From Arthrobacter sp. zg-Y769 (GTDB lineage Bacteria > Actinomycetota > Actinomycetes > Actinomycetales > Micrococcaceae), in contig NZ_JAJJOE010000007.1 of assembly GCF_020907405.1 (NCBI RefSeq), positions 1 to 64,000 of the forward strand: DNA of 64,000 bases, written 5' to 3'. The first letter of the stretch is position 1; each line of letters begins with the position of its first letter. A program made the translations under genes and the position numbers. The notes beneath the pieces were generated by a model that ran no database searches, had not been told where the DNA came from, and saw only the letters and a program-made list of their open reading frames with translations. Below, in pieces: positions 43,114-53,980 of the stretch.

Positions 43114-44211
43114 ATGAGCATAACCGCATCCTCCACTGCATCCGTTGATGAAAGCCCGAGCGAAAAGAAGCCGCGCAGGAACAACGTCACCAGCACCTAC
43201 TCCGGACTGCTCAAGGCTGTCCGCGATGAAGGACTGCTGAAGCGCCGGAGCTCTTTTTACATCACCACGTTCGTGTTTCTGTGCCTCGGCCTGGTGGCCG
43301 CTGCCACAGGGTCCTTCTTTATCGGGGAAAGCTGGTTCCAGCTGCTGATCGCCGCTGCGCTGGGCATCCTCCTGACCCAGCTGGCGTTTATTGCCCATGA
43401 GGCTTCGCACCGGCAGGTCTTCGAATCGGGACCGGCGAATGACCGTGCCGGCAAGTTCGTGGCAAACGCCGTCGTCGGCATCAGTTACCAGTGGTGGATG
43501 AACAAGCACAGCCGGCACCATGCCAACCCCAATACGGTGGGCAAGGATCCGGACATCGACATGGATACCATCTCCTTCCTGCCGGAGCAGGCAGCACGGC
43601 AGAAGGGCTTTATGGCCTGGTTTGCACGCCGCCAGGGCTGGCTGTTCTTCCCGCTGCTGATGCTGGAGGGCATCAACCTGCATGCGACGTCCATCAAGCA
43701 CCTGTTCGAGAACAAGCAGGTCAAGGGCCGTATTTCCGAACTGGTTATGGTCTTCACCCGCCTGGGCCTTTACCTGGCTGCCGTGTTCTTCTTCCTGCCG
43801 GTGGGAATGGCCTTCGCCTTCATCGGCGTGCAGCTTGCCGTCTTCGGTGTGTACATGGGCGCTTCCTTTGCCCCGAACCACAAGGGCATGCCGATCCTGC
43901 CCAGGGATTCCAAGGTGGACTTCCTCGGCCGCCAGGTCCTTACCTCCCGGAACATTGTCGGCCGGGGTATGAACACCCTGATGGGCGGACTGAACTACCA
44001 GGTGGAGCACCACCTGTTCCCGAGCATGCCCCGGCCGTCGCTGGCCCGGGCCAGCGAACTGGTGAAGGAACACTGCGCCAAGCATTCCATCCCCTACACC
44101 GAGACCACACTCGTGCAGTCCTACGCCATCGTGGTTCGGTACCTCAACGAGGTGGGCCTCTCCGCACGTGATCCGTTCGACTGCCCGGTTCGCTCCAAGT
44201 ACCGTATCTAG
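43114..44211 (+). CDS. Membrane fatty acid desaturase
   Basis: A 365-residue di-iron desaturase with the three histidine boxes HEASH (95-99), HSRHH (132-136) and QVEHH (near 295), the last with Gln as in front-end or DesA3-like acyl desaturases. Four hydrophobic spans are visible. It introduces a double bond in membrane lipid acyl chains, probably in response to cold. The ATG at 43114 follows GAAGG; upstream in-frame codons run into the promoter region. A redox partner is not encoded nearby. Confidence 0.92.
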   Translation: MSITASSTASVDESPSEKKPRRNNVTSTYSGLLKAVRDEGLLKRRSSFYITTFVFLCLGLVAAATGSFFIGESWFQLLIAAALGILLTQLAFIAHEASHRQVFESGPANDRAGKFVANAVVGISYQWWMNKHSRHHANPNTVGKDPDIDMDTISFLPEQAARQKGFMAWFARRQGWLFFPLLMLEGINLHATSIKHLFENKQVKGRISELVMVFTRLGLYLAAVFFFLPVGMAFAFIGVQLAVFGVYMGASFAPNHKGMPILPRDSKVDFLGRQVLTSRNIVGRGMNTLMGGLNYQVEHHLFPSMPRPSLARASELVKEHCAKHSIPYTETTLVQSYAIVVRYLNEVGLSARDPFDCPVRSKYRI

Positions 44212-44272
44212 CGCGCGATTCACGCGGGCACTGGCGAACACCTGCATTCGACGCATCTGACAGACTAGGAAT

Positions 44273-45346
44273 ATGACAAAAAACCCCGTAGCCCGTCCGG
44301 CGGACAAAACCCCGGTGGCCCACCTCGGCATGCGCATGGAGGATTCCCTGCACGCATGGCGCGATGAACGTGCCCGGAAGCGGGGGGACGTGCAGATCGT
44401 CCTCCCTTTCACCGGGTACGGCTCCACCGAATGGGTGCGCGTCCTCGGCCGGGTAGTCCTGGCCAAGCCCGGGTATTTTGACGGCGCTGAAAAGTCGATG
44501 GCGTCCAAGGCGATCGCCGACGGCATCCGCGGCTGGCGGAACTTCACGAGCCCGCCGGTCAACAAAGCCACGGTCACGGTGGTTGTGGGTGACCAGAAGC
44601 ATGTGGTCACTGCCGACCGCGGGGGAGTGGTCGACGCCGTCCTTCCGGCGGACCTGGCTCCGGGATGGACCACCATCCTGCTCCGGTCTGAAGACGGCGA
44701 GGAAACCACGGCGCCCATCTACGTGGTGGATCCCGCGGCCGAGGTGGGCGTGGTGTCCGATATCGACGACACCATCATGGTCACCGCCCTGCCGCGTCCG
44801 ATGCTGGCCGCGTGGAACACCTTCGTCCTGGACGAACATGCCCGCACACCCACTCCGGGAATGGCCGTGATGATGGACCGCCTGGCACGGGAAAACCCCG
44901 TGGGCCCGGTGCTCTACCTCTCGACCGGGGCCTGGAATGTCGCTGCCACGCTGACCCGGTTCATTACCCGCAACCTGTATCCGGCCGGTCCGCTGCTGCT
45001 GACCGACTGGGGTCCCACCACGGACCGCTGGTTCCGCAGCGGACAGGCGCACAAGCGCACCCAGCTGGAACGCCTGTCCCAGGAATTCCCGGACATCAAG
45101 TGGCTGCTGATCGGCGACAACGGCCAGCATGACGAAGAGATCTATGCCGACTTCGCACAGCGCCACCCGGAGAACGTCCGCGCCATCGCCATCCGCCAGC
45201 TCTCGGCCGGCGAAGCGGTACTGGCCGGTGGACGGACGGGGAAGCCGGGGGAGACCCCGGTGGACGTGCCGTGGATTTACGCCCCGGACGGCGCCGGGAT
45301 GGCCCGTCAGCTTGCCGAGATCGGTCTGTTGACGGACGAGGGGTAG
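44273..45346 (+). CDS. App1-family phosphatase (DUF2183)
   Basis: A 357-residue HAD-like protein. The C-terminal catalytic domain carries SDIDDTI (DxDxT, near residues 162-168), YLSTGAWN and KRTQLERL, and LIGDNGQHDEEIY ends the metal site. The N-terminal 150 residues form a beta-rich domain with VLPFTGYGS. Yeast App1 is a phosphatidate phosphatase; bacterial substrates are not settled. CAGACT ends 6 nt before the ATG with no ribosome site, hinting at a leaderless start. Confidence 0.85.
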   Translation: MTKNPVARPADKTPVAHLGMRMEDSLHAWRDERARKRGDVQIVLPFTGYGSTEWVRVLGRVVLAKPGYFDGAEKSMASKAIADGIRGWRNFTSPPVNKATVTVVVGDQKHVVTADRGGVVDAVLPADLAPGWTTILLRSEDGEETTAPIYVVDPAAEVGVVSDIDDTIMVTALPRPMLAAWNTFVLDEHARTPTPGMAVMMDRLARENPVGPVLYLSTGAWNVAATLTRFITRNLYPAGPLLLTDWGPTTDRWFRSGQAHKRTQLERLSQEFPDIKWLLIGDNGQHDEEIYADFAQRHPENVRAIAIRQLSAGEAVLAGGRTGKPGETPVDVPWIYAPDGAGMARQLAEIGLLTDEG

Positions 45347-45363
45347 ACCCGCGCATCTCGCAT

Positions 45364-45407
45364 AAAACGGCCCGTGCCCTGGGAAATCCCAAGGCACGGG
45401 CTGTTTT
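45364..45407. terminator. Bidirectional terminator
   Basis: A 15-bp stem with one G-U pair (45364-45378 with 45393-45407) plus an inner TGGG/CCCA stem, flanked by A-run and T-run, lies between the convergent phosphatase and lipoprotein genes. Confidence 0.88.
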
Positions 45408-45411
45408 GCGT

Positions 45412-45879
45412 TTAGGGCAGTTCTGCCTCGGTGATGGTCACACCCCAGGGAACGCCTTCGGTCCCGTACACGTTCACATCTAGTTCCCCTGCGGCGGGCC
45501 TGATGTCCACGGTCAGCGAGTGATTGTTGGCGTCCGGCCCGCATGAGAGCTTCATTGGTCCTACCTTGGCCATCTCGATGGTGATGGTACCTGTCCGGTT
45601 ACAGGCTGCCTGCAGGGTGACGGCCTCGGCATTAACCTTGATGCCTTGAACGGACCGGGCGCCGCGGTCCCCTTCCAGATTCAGGATCTGGGTGACCAGG
45701 ACGGCTGTGCCCGGCTCCGGTGCCGTGACAGGGACTGCGGAGTCGGAGGGATTTGCTGCGGCGCTGGTCTCCGGGACAGCGGAACCTTCCGCTGTGTCTG
45801 CTGGAGAACAACTCGACAGGAACAATGCGCCAAAACTAAATGCGGCGATTGCCGGCATTGCGATTCTGCGTTGTTGCAT
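45412..45879 (-). CDS. Predicted lipoprotein of unknown function
   Basis: The 155-residue protein has a type II signal peptide: basic MQQRR, a hydrophobic core and the lipobox LSSC with Cys24 as lipidation site. An Ala/Ser/Pro/Thr linker of about 30 residues follows, then a small beta-rich domain with two cysteines (LQAACNRTG, MKLSCGPDAN) that may form a disulfide. The ATG at 45879 follows GGGAGA; upstream codons lie outside any coding signal. I cannot assign a family. Confidence 0.78.
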   Translation of the reverse strand: MQQRRIAMPAIAAFSFGALFLSSCSPADTAEGSAVPETSAAANPSDSAVPVTAPEPGTAVLVTQILNLEGDRGARSVQGIKVNAEAVTLQAACNRTGTITIEMAKVGPMKLSCGPDANNHSLTVDIRPAAGELDVNVYGTEGVPWGVTITEAELP

Positions 45880-46209
45880 TGGTTCTCCCTTTAACTCGGG
45901 AGGCCCTCCATGTTGTCTAACCCGGATTTCCGGGCGGCTGACCCCGACGGATGGTGCTTTGTGATGCGCAGTGCACTGTGTCTTTCTCTTTCGCAGTCTT
46001 GCTTTCCCGCAGGGCAGTGTCAACCTTGCGGGTCCTGCGAAGGAATGTCGAACACCCCTGAATGCCTGTCATTGCACGCCTATTGCGGGAATTGAATTAG
46101 TTTCAGAACGGCGGCTTTACCCGGTGAAGTCGTCCGCTATAAGCGCTGGCAAATCAGCGGCGGAAATCCAGGGCGGGCTATTCGCCGGCGGGCAGGACAC
46201 TAACGCGGC
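45880..46209. other. Non-coding stretch with somewhat lower GC
   Basis: These 330 bp lie between the lipoprotein start and the end of the FUSC gene. I see a short CCCGG/CCGGG hairpin near 45919 and an AT-richer part near 46070-46110. I found no convincing gene, tRNA or known RNA. It must hold the lipoprotein promoter. Confidence 0.4.
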
Positions 46210-47310
46210 CTAGGCGTCGCCGTCGGACTCCGTGTTGATGATCCGAAGGATGCGGCGCAGGTCCATGGCCAGGGCCGCCGTCGCATCCACCGGGCTGTCC
46301 GCCGAGCCCGAGGTGTTGACCAGCCGCACCAGTTCCACAAGTGCCTTGGTTGCCGTCGAATGCTCTTCACTTTCGGGATCCCACGTCTCCACCGCCTCGC
46401 CGCAGGCATTCACGGCGTCGGCCAGCGGAACGATCAGTGCCGCCGGGACAGCCACATGCTCCGGGTTGCGCCAGATGGCGTCCGTGAGGACTTCGGTCAT
46501 GTCCTTCACATGCCGGGTGGCACGTTCCATGGCCCGCAGTGCCCGGTAGTCGGCAGTGAAATCACGTCTGTACTTGCGGCTGCGGATGTTTCCGTGCCGG
46601 CTGTTGTCTGCCAGCTCCACGGCTTCCCGGACCTCCTTGGTCAGGGTATCCAGTTCGCTCTCGCGCTGGGACCAGTCCTCGTGTTTAGGCGGCCAGGTTT
46701 CCTCCAGCGCCGTGCCCATGTCCCGCAGCTGCCGAGCCAGCGACTTCCGCAGCGTCACCAGCCCGTTGACGGCGCCGTTCAGGTGCAGGGGCGGGAAGAC
46801 AAGGGCATTGACGGCCAGCCCGACACCAACGCCTACCAGCATCTGCACCCCGTAGCCGAACGAGTAGCCGTCCGGATCATCACCGCCCAGGACCAGCACG
46901 AACAACGCAGCCATCGGCACGTATTCCCGGCCGGACGCGCCCAGGAAGGACAGCCCGCCAAGCAGTACGCCGATGCCCACGATCACCGAGATCGTCCAGA
47001 CATTCGGGGTGCCGATCAGCAGTGCCCCCAGCGCCAGGAGCATGCCGGTCACCAGGCCCGCCAAGGTCTCCATGCCGGTGCGGAACGAACCGGACACTGT
47101 GGGGTACATGCTGACAATGGCACCCAAAGGCGCGTAGTACGGGTACTGCGAAGCCACCCCCGGCACATGCGGGGCGAGTGTCCAGGCGATGCCGACAGCG
47201 AGGGTCGCCTTGAAGGCGAGCTGGAAGCGGGTGACCCGCAGGACTCCGGTTACCCGGTTGGTAACGGCACTCAATGACCGTTTGGAGATGGTTTTTTCGC
47301 CAGTGGTCAT
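46210..47310 (-). CDS. FUSC-family transporter (aromatic-acid exporter type)
   Basis: A 366-residue protein. Five to six hydrophobic spans lie in residues 25-170 (FKATLAVGIAWTLAPHV, YAPLGAIVSMYPTVSGSF, GMLLALGALLIG), followed by a cytoplasmic helical region with ALEETW and RDFTADYRAL. This is a half-size FUSC protein of the kind that exports aromatic acids. It follows the LysR gene by 40 bp on the same strand. CATACT ends 6 nt before the ATG at 47310 and no ribosome site is seen. Confidence 0.83.
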   Translation of the reverse strand: MTTGEKTISKRSLSAVTNRVTGVLRVTRFQLAFKATLAVGIAWTLAPHVPGVASQYPYYAPLGAIVSMYPTVSGSFRTGMETLAGLVTGMLLALGALLIGTPNVWTISVIVGIGVLLGGLSFLGASGREYVPMAALFVLVLGGDDPDGYSFGYGVQMLVGVGVGLAVNALVFPPLHLNGAVNGLVTLRKSLARQLRDMGTALEETWPPKHEDWSQRESELDTLTKEVREAVELADNSRHGNIRSRKYRRDFTADYRALRAMERATRHVKDMTEVLTDAIWRNPEHVAVPAALIVPLADAVNACGEAVETWDPESEEHSTATKALVELVRLVNTSGSADSPVDATAALAMDLRRILRIINTESDGDA

Positions 47311-47350
47311 GTTTCGAGTATGGCCCGGGGCCAACCCCGAAAACGACTTT

Positions 47351-48289
47351 TCAGCCCTGCTGCGGGCCGTATGTGGGGAGCGGCACTATGCTCCGCCGGC
47401 CCAGCACATCCGCCAGCCGGTCGAGGAAGAGCCGGACCTGGACGTTCTGCTCGTGGATCAGGAGGGCGAAGATGCTGCGTGCCAGCCGGATCTCCGGGAC
47501 GTCCAGCACCACCGTGCCGGCGGGACGGTTCAGCAGCGCCAGCTCCGGCACCAGCGCCGCGCCCAGGCCGGCGGAAGCCATCGCCAGGCTGGCATTGAAG
47601 TCGTCACAGTACGCGGCCACCTGCGGGTGGAGGCTGCAGCTGGCGAAAAGCCGCTCAATCACCAGCGCATCGGGGGTGCCGGGGTGGTGCATGATCCAGG
47701 GCATCCCCGCCAGCTGTTCGGCCGTCACCTCGGCGCCGCTGCGGATCCCCCAGGATTCGGGCAGCACCACCCGGAAGTTATCGTCACCCAGCCATCGGCG
47801 GCGGATGGAGGACGGCCAGGCCAGGCCGCCCTGGCCCACCTGGTACACCAGTGCGACGTCGAGGTTCCCGCCGGTGCGCAGGCCCTGGATGGTCTGTGCG
47901 GGTTCCGCAACGGAAAGCAGCAGCTCAATTCCCAGGTCCCGCCACTGGGGCGAGGCCAGCAGTTCCGGGAGGGCGAAGGTGGCCAGGCTGGGGAAGATGC
48001 CCAGCCGCAGCTCCTGCCCGCTGCCCGGTCCCGGCCGTGCGGCGGCTGCCAGGAGGGCGTCCATGTCGGTGAGCACCTTGACGGCGTGCCGGGACATGAC
48101 GACGGCGGCTTCGGTGGGGGAGGCCGTGCGGGCCGAACGCTCGAACAGGCGTGCTCCGGTGTCCTTCTCCAGGGCTGACATCTGTTGGGACACCGCGGAC
48201 GCCGTATAGCCCAGCCGCAGGGCGGCGGCGGCAAACGACCCGGTGCGGAGAACCTCCAACAGCGTCTTCAGGTGCACGGGGTTCACCAT
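47351..48289 (-). CDS. LysR-family transcriptional regulator
   Basis: A 312-residue regulator. The N-terminal winged HTH is VNPVHLKTLLEVLRTGSFAA followed by LGYTASAVSQQMSALEKDTG. A type 2 periplasmic-binding-like effector domain follows from about residue 90 (LRLGIFPSLATF). The start at 48289 has GGAGGG 9 nt upstream. It may control the downstream FUSC exporter in response to an aromatic ligand; that is inference from context. Confidence 0.9.
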   Translation of the reverse strand: MVNPVHLKTLLEVLRTGSFAAAALRLGYTASAVSQQMSALEKDTGARLFERSARTASPTEAAVVMSRHAVKVLTDMDALLAAAARPGPGSGQELRLGIFPSLATFALPELLASPQWRDLGIELLLSVAEPAQTIQGLRTGGNLDVALVYQVGQGGLAWPSSIRRRWLGDDNFRVVLPESWGIRSGAEVTAEQLAGMPWIMHHPGTPDALVIERLFASCSLHPQVAAYCDDFNASLAMASAGLGAALVPELALLNRPAGTVVLDVPEIRLARSIFALLIHEQNVQVRLFLDRLADVLGRRSIVPLPTYGPQQG

Positions 48290-48484
48290 GTCCGCTGCCC
48301 TCCTTCCTCGCCCCGGCGGGGTCGACCACAAGATCTAGTGTTGGCCGGTACTAGACCCGACACGCCCACGGTACGCGACACGCGTGAATCTTGCCTGCCT
48401 CGTCACATGCCCGCCGGGTTCTGCACAGGCTGTGGAGAACCCCCGCGGAGCCGCGGAAATCCCGCCGGAATACGCGGCATCCCC

Positions 48485-48503
48485 TGTGCACAAACTGTGG
48501 ACG
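48485..48503 (-). promoter_or_regulatory. DnaA-box-like pair upstream of nrdHIEF
   Basis: On the minus strand, TTGTGCACA (48493-48485) fits the pattern TT(A/G)TNCACA, and CGTCCACAG (48503-48495) follows 1 bp away as a weaker match. DnaA is known to act at nrd promoters in E. coli. Whether it binds here is untested. Confidence 0.35.
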
Positions 48504-48563
48504 ACGGGCCTGCGTAATGACATACTTGTAATACATCATGTAGGGGTTCCACCTCAGGGGGCG

Positions 48564-48605
48564 CACTAGATGTAGTGTCTGGGCATGGAACTGGATGTAG
48601 TATCT
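48564..48605 (+). promoter_or_regulatory. Tandem NrdR-type boxes over the nrdHIEF promoter
   Basis: Box 1 contains CACTA-GATG-TAGTG (48564-48577). Box 2 (48590-48605) matches the segment 48565-48580 in 14 of 16 positions, 25 bp apart. Box 2 covers TAGTAT (48598-48603), a likely -10, and box 1 falls at the -35. NrdR is the known repressor of ribonucleotide reductase genes, so this fits its role, although the spacing is not the 21 or 31 bp usual in other bacteria. Confidence 0.65.
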
Positions 48606-48731
48606 AGGAACAGACTTCGAGAGCTTCACCAAGCTCCGCAAGCAGTTTTTTGAGCACCACGCACGTCCAGCACCGCCAGCTTCATCCAGCAGCACAGAAC
48701 AGACTTCACGCTTCACTAGGGGAGACCAGCC

Positions 48732-48977
48732 ATGACCGTTACGGTTTACACCAAGCCCGCCTGCGTACAGTGCAACGCCACTTACCGCGCCCTCGACAAG
48801 AAGGGCATTGTGTACCAGAGCGTGGACATGTCGCAGGACCCCGAGGCCCTCGAGCGCGTCCGTGCAATGGGCTACATGCAGGCACCCGTTGTCGTCACCG
48901 AGCAGGACTCCTGGTCCGGCTTCCGGCCCGACAAGATCGAAGAGCTGTCCCAGGCACAGGTTTCCTCCGTAGCCTAG
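48732..48977 (+). CDS. nrdH: Glutaredoxin-like protein NrdH
   Basis: An 81-residue thioredoxin-fold protein with the redox motif CVQC at residues 11-14 ([14 protein letters not shown]) and the C-terminal WSGFRPDKI typical of NrdH. It reduces the class Ib reductase NrdE using thioredoxin reductase. GGGGAG precedes the ATG. First gene of nrdHIEF. Confidence 0.96.
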   Translation: MTVTVYTKPACVQCNATYRALDKKGIVYQSVDMSQDPEALERVRAMGYMQAPVVVTEQDSWSGFRPDKIEELSQAQVSSVA

Positions 48978-49069
48978 GGTTCCCCCGGGCCCCGCAGGCC
49001 CTCGGCTTCCCGCCGCAGCAACCCGCATCACGCACCACCCGCGCAATACCCGTCAGGAGCGCAGCAACC

Positions 49070-49573
49070 ATGACACTGGGGATGGCACATTCCACCGGCT
49101 TTGCGCCGGCATCCGCAGGAGATGGGCAGCCGGAAACGGATGCGTCCTTGATCTACTTCTCCTCAGCCTCCGGGTATACCCGCCGCTTCGTGGAGAAGCT
49201 CGGGATCCGCGCGGCCCAGCTCCCGCTCCACACCTCCCAGCCCACGCTGCTGGCCCTCCGGCCCTATGTACTGCTGCTTCCCACCTACGGTGGAACTGCT
49301 GCATCACCGGGGGCCGCAGCCCGGGGCGCCGTTCCCAAACAGGTCATCAAGTTCCTGAACCATGAGGGCAACCGCTCCCTGATCCGGGGAGTGATCGGCG
49401 CGGGCAACACAAACTTCGGGGACTCCTATTGCCTCGCGGCAGACATCATTGCCGTGAAATGCCAGGTCCCCGTGCTGTATCGATTTGAACTCATGGGCAC
49501 GTCCGAGGACGTTGCCAAGGTTAACGAAGGATTGGAAAAGTTTTGGACACATCAGTCGCAGAAGCCGGCATGA
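49070..49573 (+). CDS. nrdI: NrdI flavodoxin-like protein
   Basis: The 167-residue flavoprotein supplies the oxidant that builds the Mn-tyrosyl radical of Nrd[19 protein letters not shown] is the FMN phosphate loop, and [18 protein letters not shown] the conserved flavin segment. About 20 residues precede the fold, so an ATG at 49082 is also possible. The ATG at 49070 has AGGAG 10 nt upstream. It overlaps nrdE by 4 bp. Confidence 0.93.
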   Translation: MTLGMAHSTGFAPASAGDGQPETDASLIYFSSASGYTRRFVEKLGIRAAQLPLHTSQPTLLALRPYVLLLPTYGGTAASPGAAARGAVPKQVIKFLNHEGNRSLIRGVIGAGNTNFGDSYCLAADIIAVKCQVPVLYRFELMGTSEDVAKVNEGLEKFWTHQSQKPA

Positions 49574-51708
49574 CGGACTCCAAGGAGCTCCCGGAGGCTT
49601 ACAAGGGCCTGGGTTATCACGAGCTCAACGCCATGCTGAACCTGTATGGCAAGAACGGAGAGATCCAGTTCGACGCCGACCGCGCTGCTGCGCGCCAGTA
49701 CTTCCTCCAGCACGTTAACAACAACACGGTCTTCTTCCACGACCTGGAAGAGAAGCTGGAATACCTGGTCAAGAATGAGTACTACGAGCCGGAAACGCTC
49801 GACCAGTACTCCATGACCTTCATCAAGGAGCTGTACAACCGCGCCTACAAGAAGAAGTTCCGCTTCGAGACCTTCCTGGGCGCGTTCAAGTTCTACACCT
49901 CGTACACGCTGAAGACCTTCGACGGCAAGCGTTACCTGGAGCGTTACGAAGACCGCGTCTGCATGGTTGCCCTGCACCTGGCCCGCGGCGACGAGCAGCT
50001 CGCCACCCAGATGGTGGATGAAATCATCGAGGGCCGCTTCCAGCCGGCCACCCCCACGTTCCTCAACGCGGGCAAGGCACAGCGCGGCGAGCTGGTCTCC
50101 TGCTTCCTGCTGCGCATCGAAGACAACATGGAGTCCATCGGCCGCTCCATCAACTCCGCACTGCAGCTGTCCAAGCGCGGCGGCGGCGTTGCCTTCGCAC
50201 TGACGAACATCCGCGAGGTCGGTGCGCCGATCAAGCAGATCGAGAACCAGTCCTCCGGCGTTATCCCCGTGATGAAGCTCCTCGAGGACAGCTTCTCCTA
50301 CGCCAACCAGCTGGGCGCCCGCCAGGGTGCCGGTGCCGTGTACCTGCACGCCCACCACCCGGACATTAACCGGTTCCTGGACACCAAGCGCGAAAACGCG
50401 GATGAGAAGATCCGCATCAAGACCCTCTCGCTCGGCGTCGTCGTTCCGGACATCACCTTCGAACTGGCCAAGCGCGACGAGGACATGTACCTGTTCTCCC
50501 CGTACGACGTCGAGAAGGTCTACGGCATGCCGTTCTCCGACATCTCGGTCACCGAAAAGTACTACGAGATGGTCGACGACGCGCGGATCAAGAAGACCAA
50601 GATCCGTGCCCGCGACTTCTTCCAGACCCTCGCCGAGATCCAGTTCGAGTCGGGCTACCCCTACATCATGTTCGAGGACACGGTGAACCGGGAGAACCCG
50701 ATCGAGGGCAAGATCATCATGTCCAACCTGTGCTCGGAGATCCTCCAGGTTTCCCAGCCCACCACGTACAAGGATGACCTGTCCTACGACGAGACCGGCA
50801 AGGACATCTCCTGCAACCTCGGCTCGCTGAACATTGCCAAGACCATGGATTCGCCGGACTTCGGCCGGACCATTGAGACGGCCATCCGTGCGCTGACCGC
50901 CGTTTCGGACATGAGCCACATCGGTTCGGTTCCGTCCATTGCCAAGGGCAACGACATGTCCCACGCCATCGGCCTGGGCCAGATGAACCTGCACGGCTAT
51001 CTGGCACGCGAGCGGGTCTACTACGGCTCCGAAGAGGGCATCGACTTCACCAACATCTACTTCTACACGGTGGTTTACCACGCCGTGCGGGCGTCGAACC
51101 TGCTGGCCATCGAGACCGGCCGCAAGTTCGCCGGCTTCGAGCGTTCCAAATACGCCACGGGGGAGTACTTCGACAAGTACACCAACCAGGAATGGGTACC
51201 TCAGACCCAGCGTGTGCGCGAGCTCTTCGAGGGCGTGCACATCCCCACCGCCGCTGACTGGGAGGCGCTGAAGGCTTCGGTCATGGAGCACGGCATCTAC
51301 AACCAGAACCTGCAGGCCGTGCCGCCCACCGGATCGATCTCCTACATCAACAACTCCACCTCTTCCATTCACCCGGTGGCGTCGAAGATCGAGATCCGCA
51401 AGGAAGGCAAGCTCGGGCGCGTCTACTACCCGGCCCCGTACCTGACCAACGACAACCTGGAGTACTACCAGGATGCGTACGAAATCGGCTACGAGAAGAT
51501 CATCGACACCTACGCTGCCGCCACGCAGCACGTGGACCAGGGCCTGTCCCTGACGCTGTTCTTCAAGGACACCGCAACCACCCGCGACATCAACAAGGCG
51601 CAGATCTACGCCTGGCGCAAGGGCATCAAGACCATTTACTACATCCGCCTGCGCCAGCTCGCGCTGGAAGGCACCGAGGTTGAGGGCTGCGTTTCCTGCA
51701 TGCTGTAA
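49570..51708 (+). CDS. nrdE: Class Ib ribonucleoside-diphosphate reductase, alpha subunit
   Basis: A 712-residue catalytic subunit. Active-site cysteines are visible in GELVSCFLL and SNLCSEI, and the C-terminal CVSC pair relays electrons from Nrd[19 protein letters not shown] is typical of NrdE. The class Ib form lacks the ATP cone of NrdA. I chose the ATG at 49570, which overlaps the nrdI stop (ATGA); a TTG at 49543 is less likely. Confidence 0.96.
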   Translation: MTDSKELPEAYKGLGYHELNAMLNLYGKNGEIQFDADRAAARQYFLQHVNNNTVFFHDLEEKLEYLVKNEYYEPETLDQYSMTFIKELYNRAYKKKFRFETFLGAFKFYTSYTLKTFDGKRYLERYEDRVCMVALHLARGDEQLATQMVDEIIEGRFQPATPTFLNAGKAQRGELVSCFLLRIEDNMESIGRSINSALQLSKRGGGVAFALTNIREVGAPIKQIENQSSGVIPVMKLLEDSFSYANQLGARQGAGAVYLHAHHPDINRFLDTKRENADEKIRIKTLSLGVVVPDITFELAKRDEDMYLFSPYDVEKVYGMPFSDISVTEKYYEMVDDARIKKTKIRARDFFQTLAEIQFESGYPYIMFEDTVNRENPIEGKIIMSNLCSEILQVSQPTTYKDDLSYDETGKDISCNLGSLNIAKTMDSPDFGRTIETAIRALTAVSDMSHIGSVPSIAKGNDMSHAIGLGQMNLHGYLARERVYYGSEEGIDFTNIYFYTVVYHAVRASNLLAIETGRKFAGFERSKYATGEYFDKYTNQEWVPQTQRVRELFEGVHIPTAADWEALKASVMEHGIYNQNLQAVPPTGSISYINNSTSSIHPVASKIEIRKEGKLGRVYYPAPYLTNDNLEYYQDAYEIGYEKIIDTYAAATQHVDQGLSLTLFFKDTATTRDINKAQIYAWRKGIKTIYYIRLRQLALEGTEVEGCVSCML

Positions 51709-53249
<1,541 letters not shown>

Positions 53250-53383
53250 AGCGTGATCCTCGCCCCGGCCGGTGCAGCTGTCAACCGGTGCCTGGAGGCC
53301 GGCGCTTCCGGTGCGCAGCGAAGACCGTGCCAGGGCTGACCACGCATGGACGCTGCGGCACCGTCTGCCTAGTCTTCCGCTTT

Positions 53384-53953
53384 ATGACTGAAGAGATTCA
53401 CAAGATAGAACCACCGCTGGCGGGAACCGAAATTGAAACCCTGCTGGGTTCCCTTGACCGGCAGCGTGCCACGTTTGCCTGGAAAACGGGCGGCCTGGAT
53501 TCCGAGTCCCTTAACACCACTGTTGGCGCGTCTGCCATTACGCTCGGTGGTCTCCTCAAGCACCTGGCGGGTGTGGAGGACATGTACTTCGCCTGGCGGC
53601 TGAAAGGTCAGGACCCGGGAGCCCCGTGGAATGCGGTGGACTGGGAAACCGATCCGGACTGGGATTGGCGTACCTCCGCAGACGACAGCCCGGAGCACCT
53701 CTATGCCCTGTGGGGCGACGCCGTCGGACGCTCCCGGCAACGCCTTGCCGCCGCTTACAACGACGGCGGACTCGACCAGCTGCTGCCGGCTATTGAGGGG
53801 CAGGCCGGCAGCCTGCGCCGCATGCTGATCGACCTGATCGAGGAATATGCCCGGCACACGGGACATGCCGATCTGATCCGTGAATCGGTGGACGGGCTGG
53901 TGGGGGAGGACCCCCCGGGGGACGTAGCCTGGCCAGGCCCTGCTGCCGTGTAA
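53384..53953 (+). CDS. DinB/DUF664 family protein
   Basis: A 189-residue four-helix protein of the DinB superfamily. The metal-binding histidines are in LLKHLAGVED and EEYARHTGHADLIRE. The DUF664 branch is common in actinobacteria and related to mycothiol-dependent S-transferases, so a thiol transfer role is possible but unproven. TAGTCT ends 8 nt before the ATG and there is no ribosome site, again close to leaderless geometry. Confidence 0.82.
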   Translation: MTEEIHKIEPPLAGTEIETLLGSLDRQRATFAWKTGGLDSESLNTTVGASAITLGGLLKHLAGVEDMYFAWRLKGQDPGAPWNAVDWETDPDWDWRTSADDSPEHLYALWGDAVGRSRQRLAAAYNDGGLDQLLPAIEGQAGSLRRMLIDLIEEYARHTGHADLIRESVDGLVGEDPPGDVAWPGPAAV

Positions 53954-53980
53954 GCCGGTCCCGGCCCAGCGGAGCCCCGC

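Noticed and set aside
45880-46209. Possible small gene or small RNA in the gap
   Set aside because: Short frames lack start context and coding character, and no terminator or clear promoter outlines an RNA.
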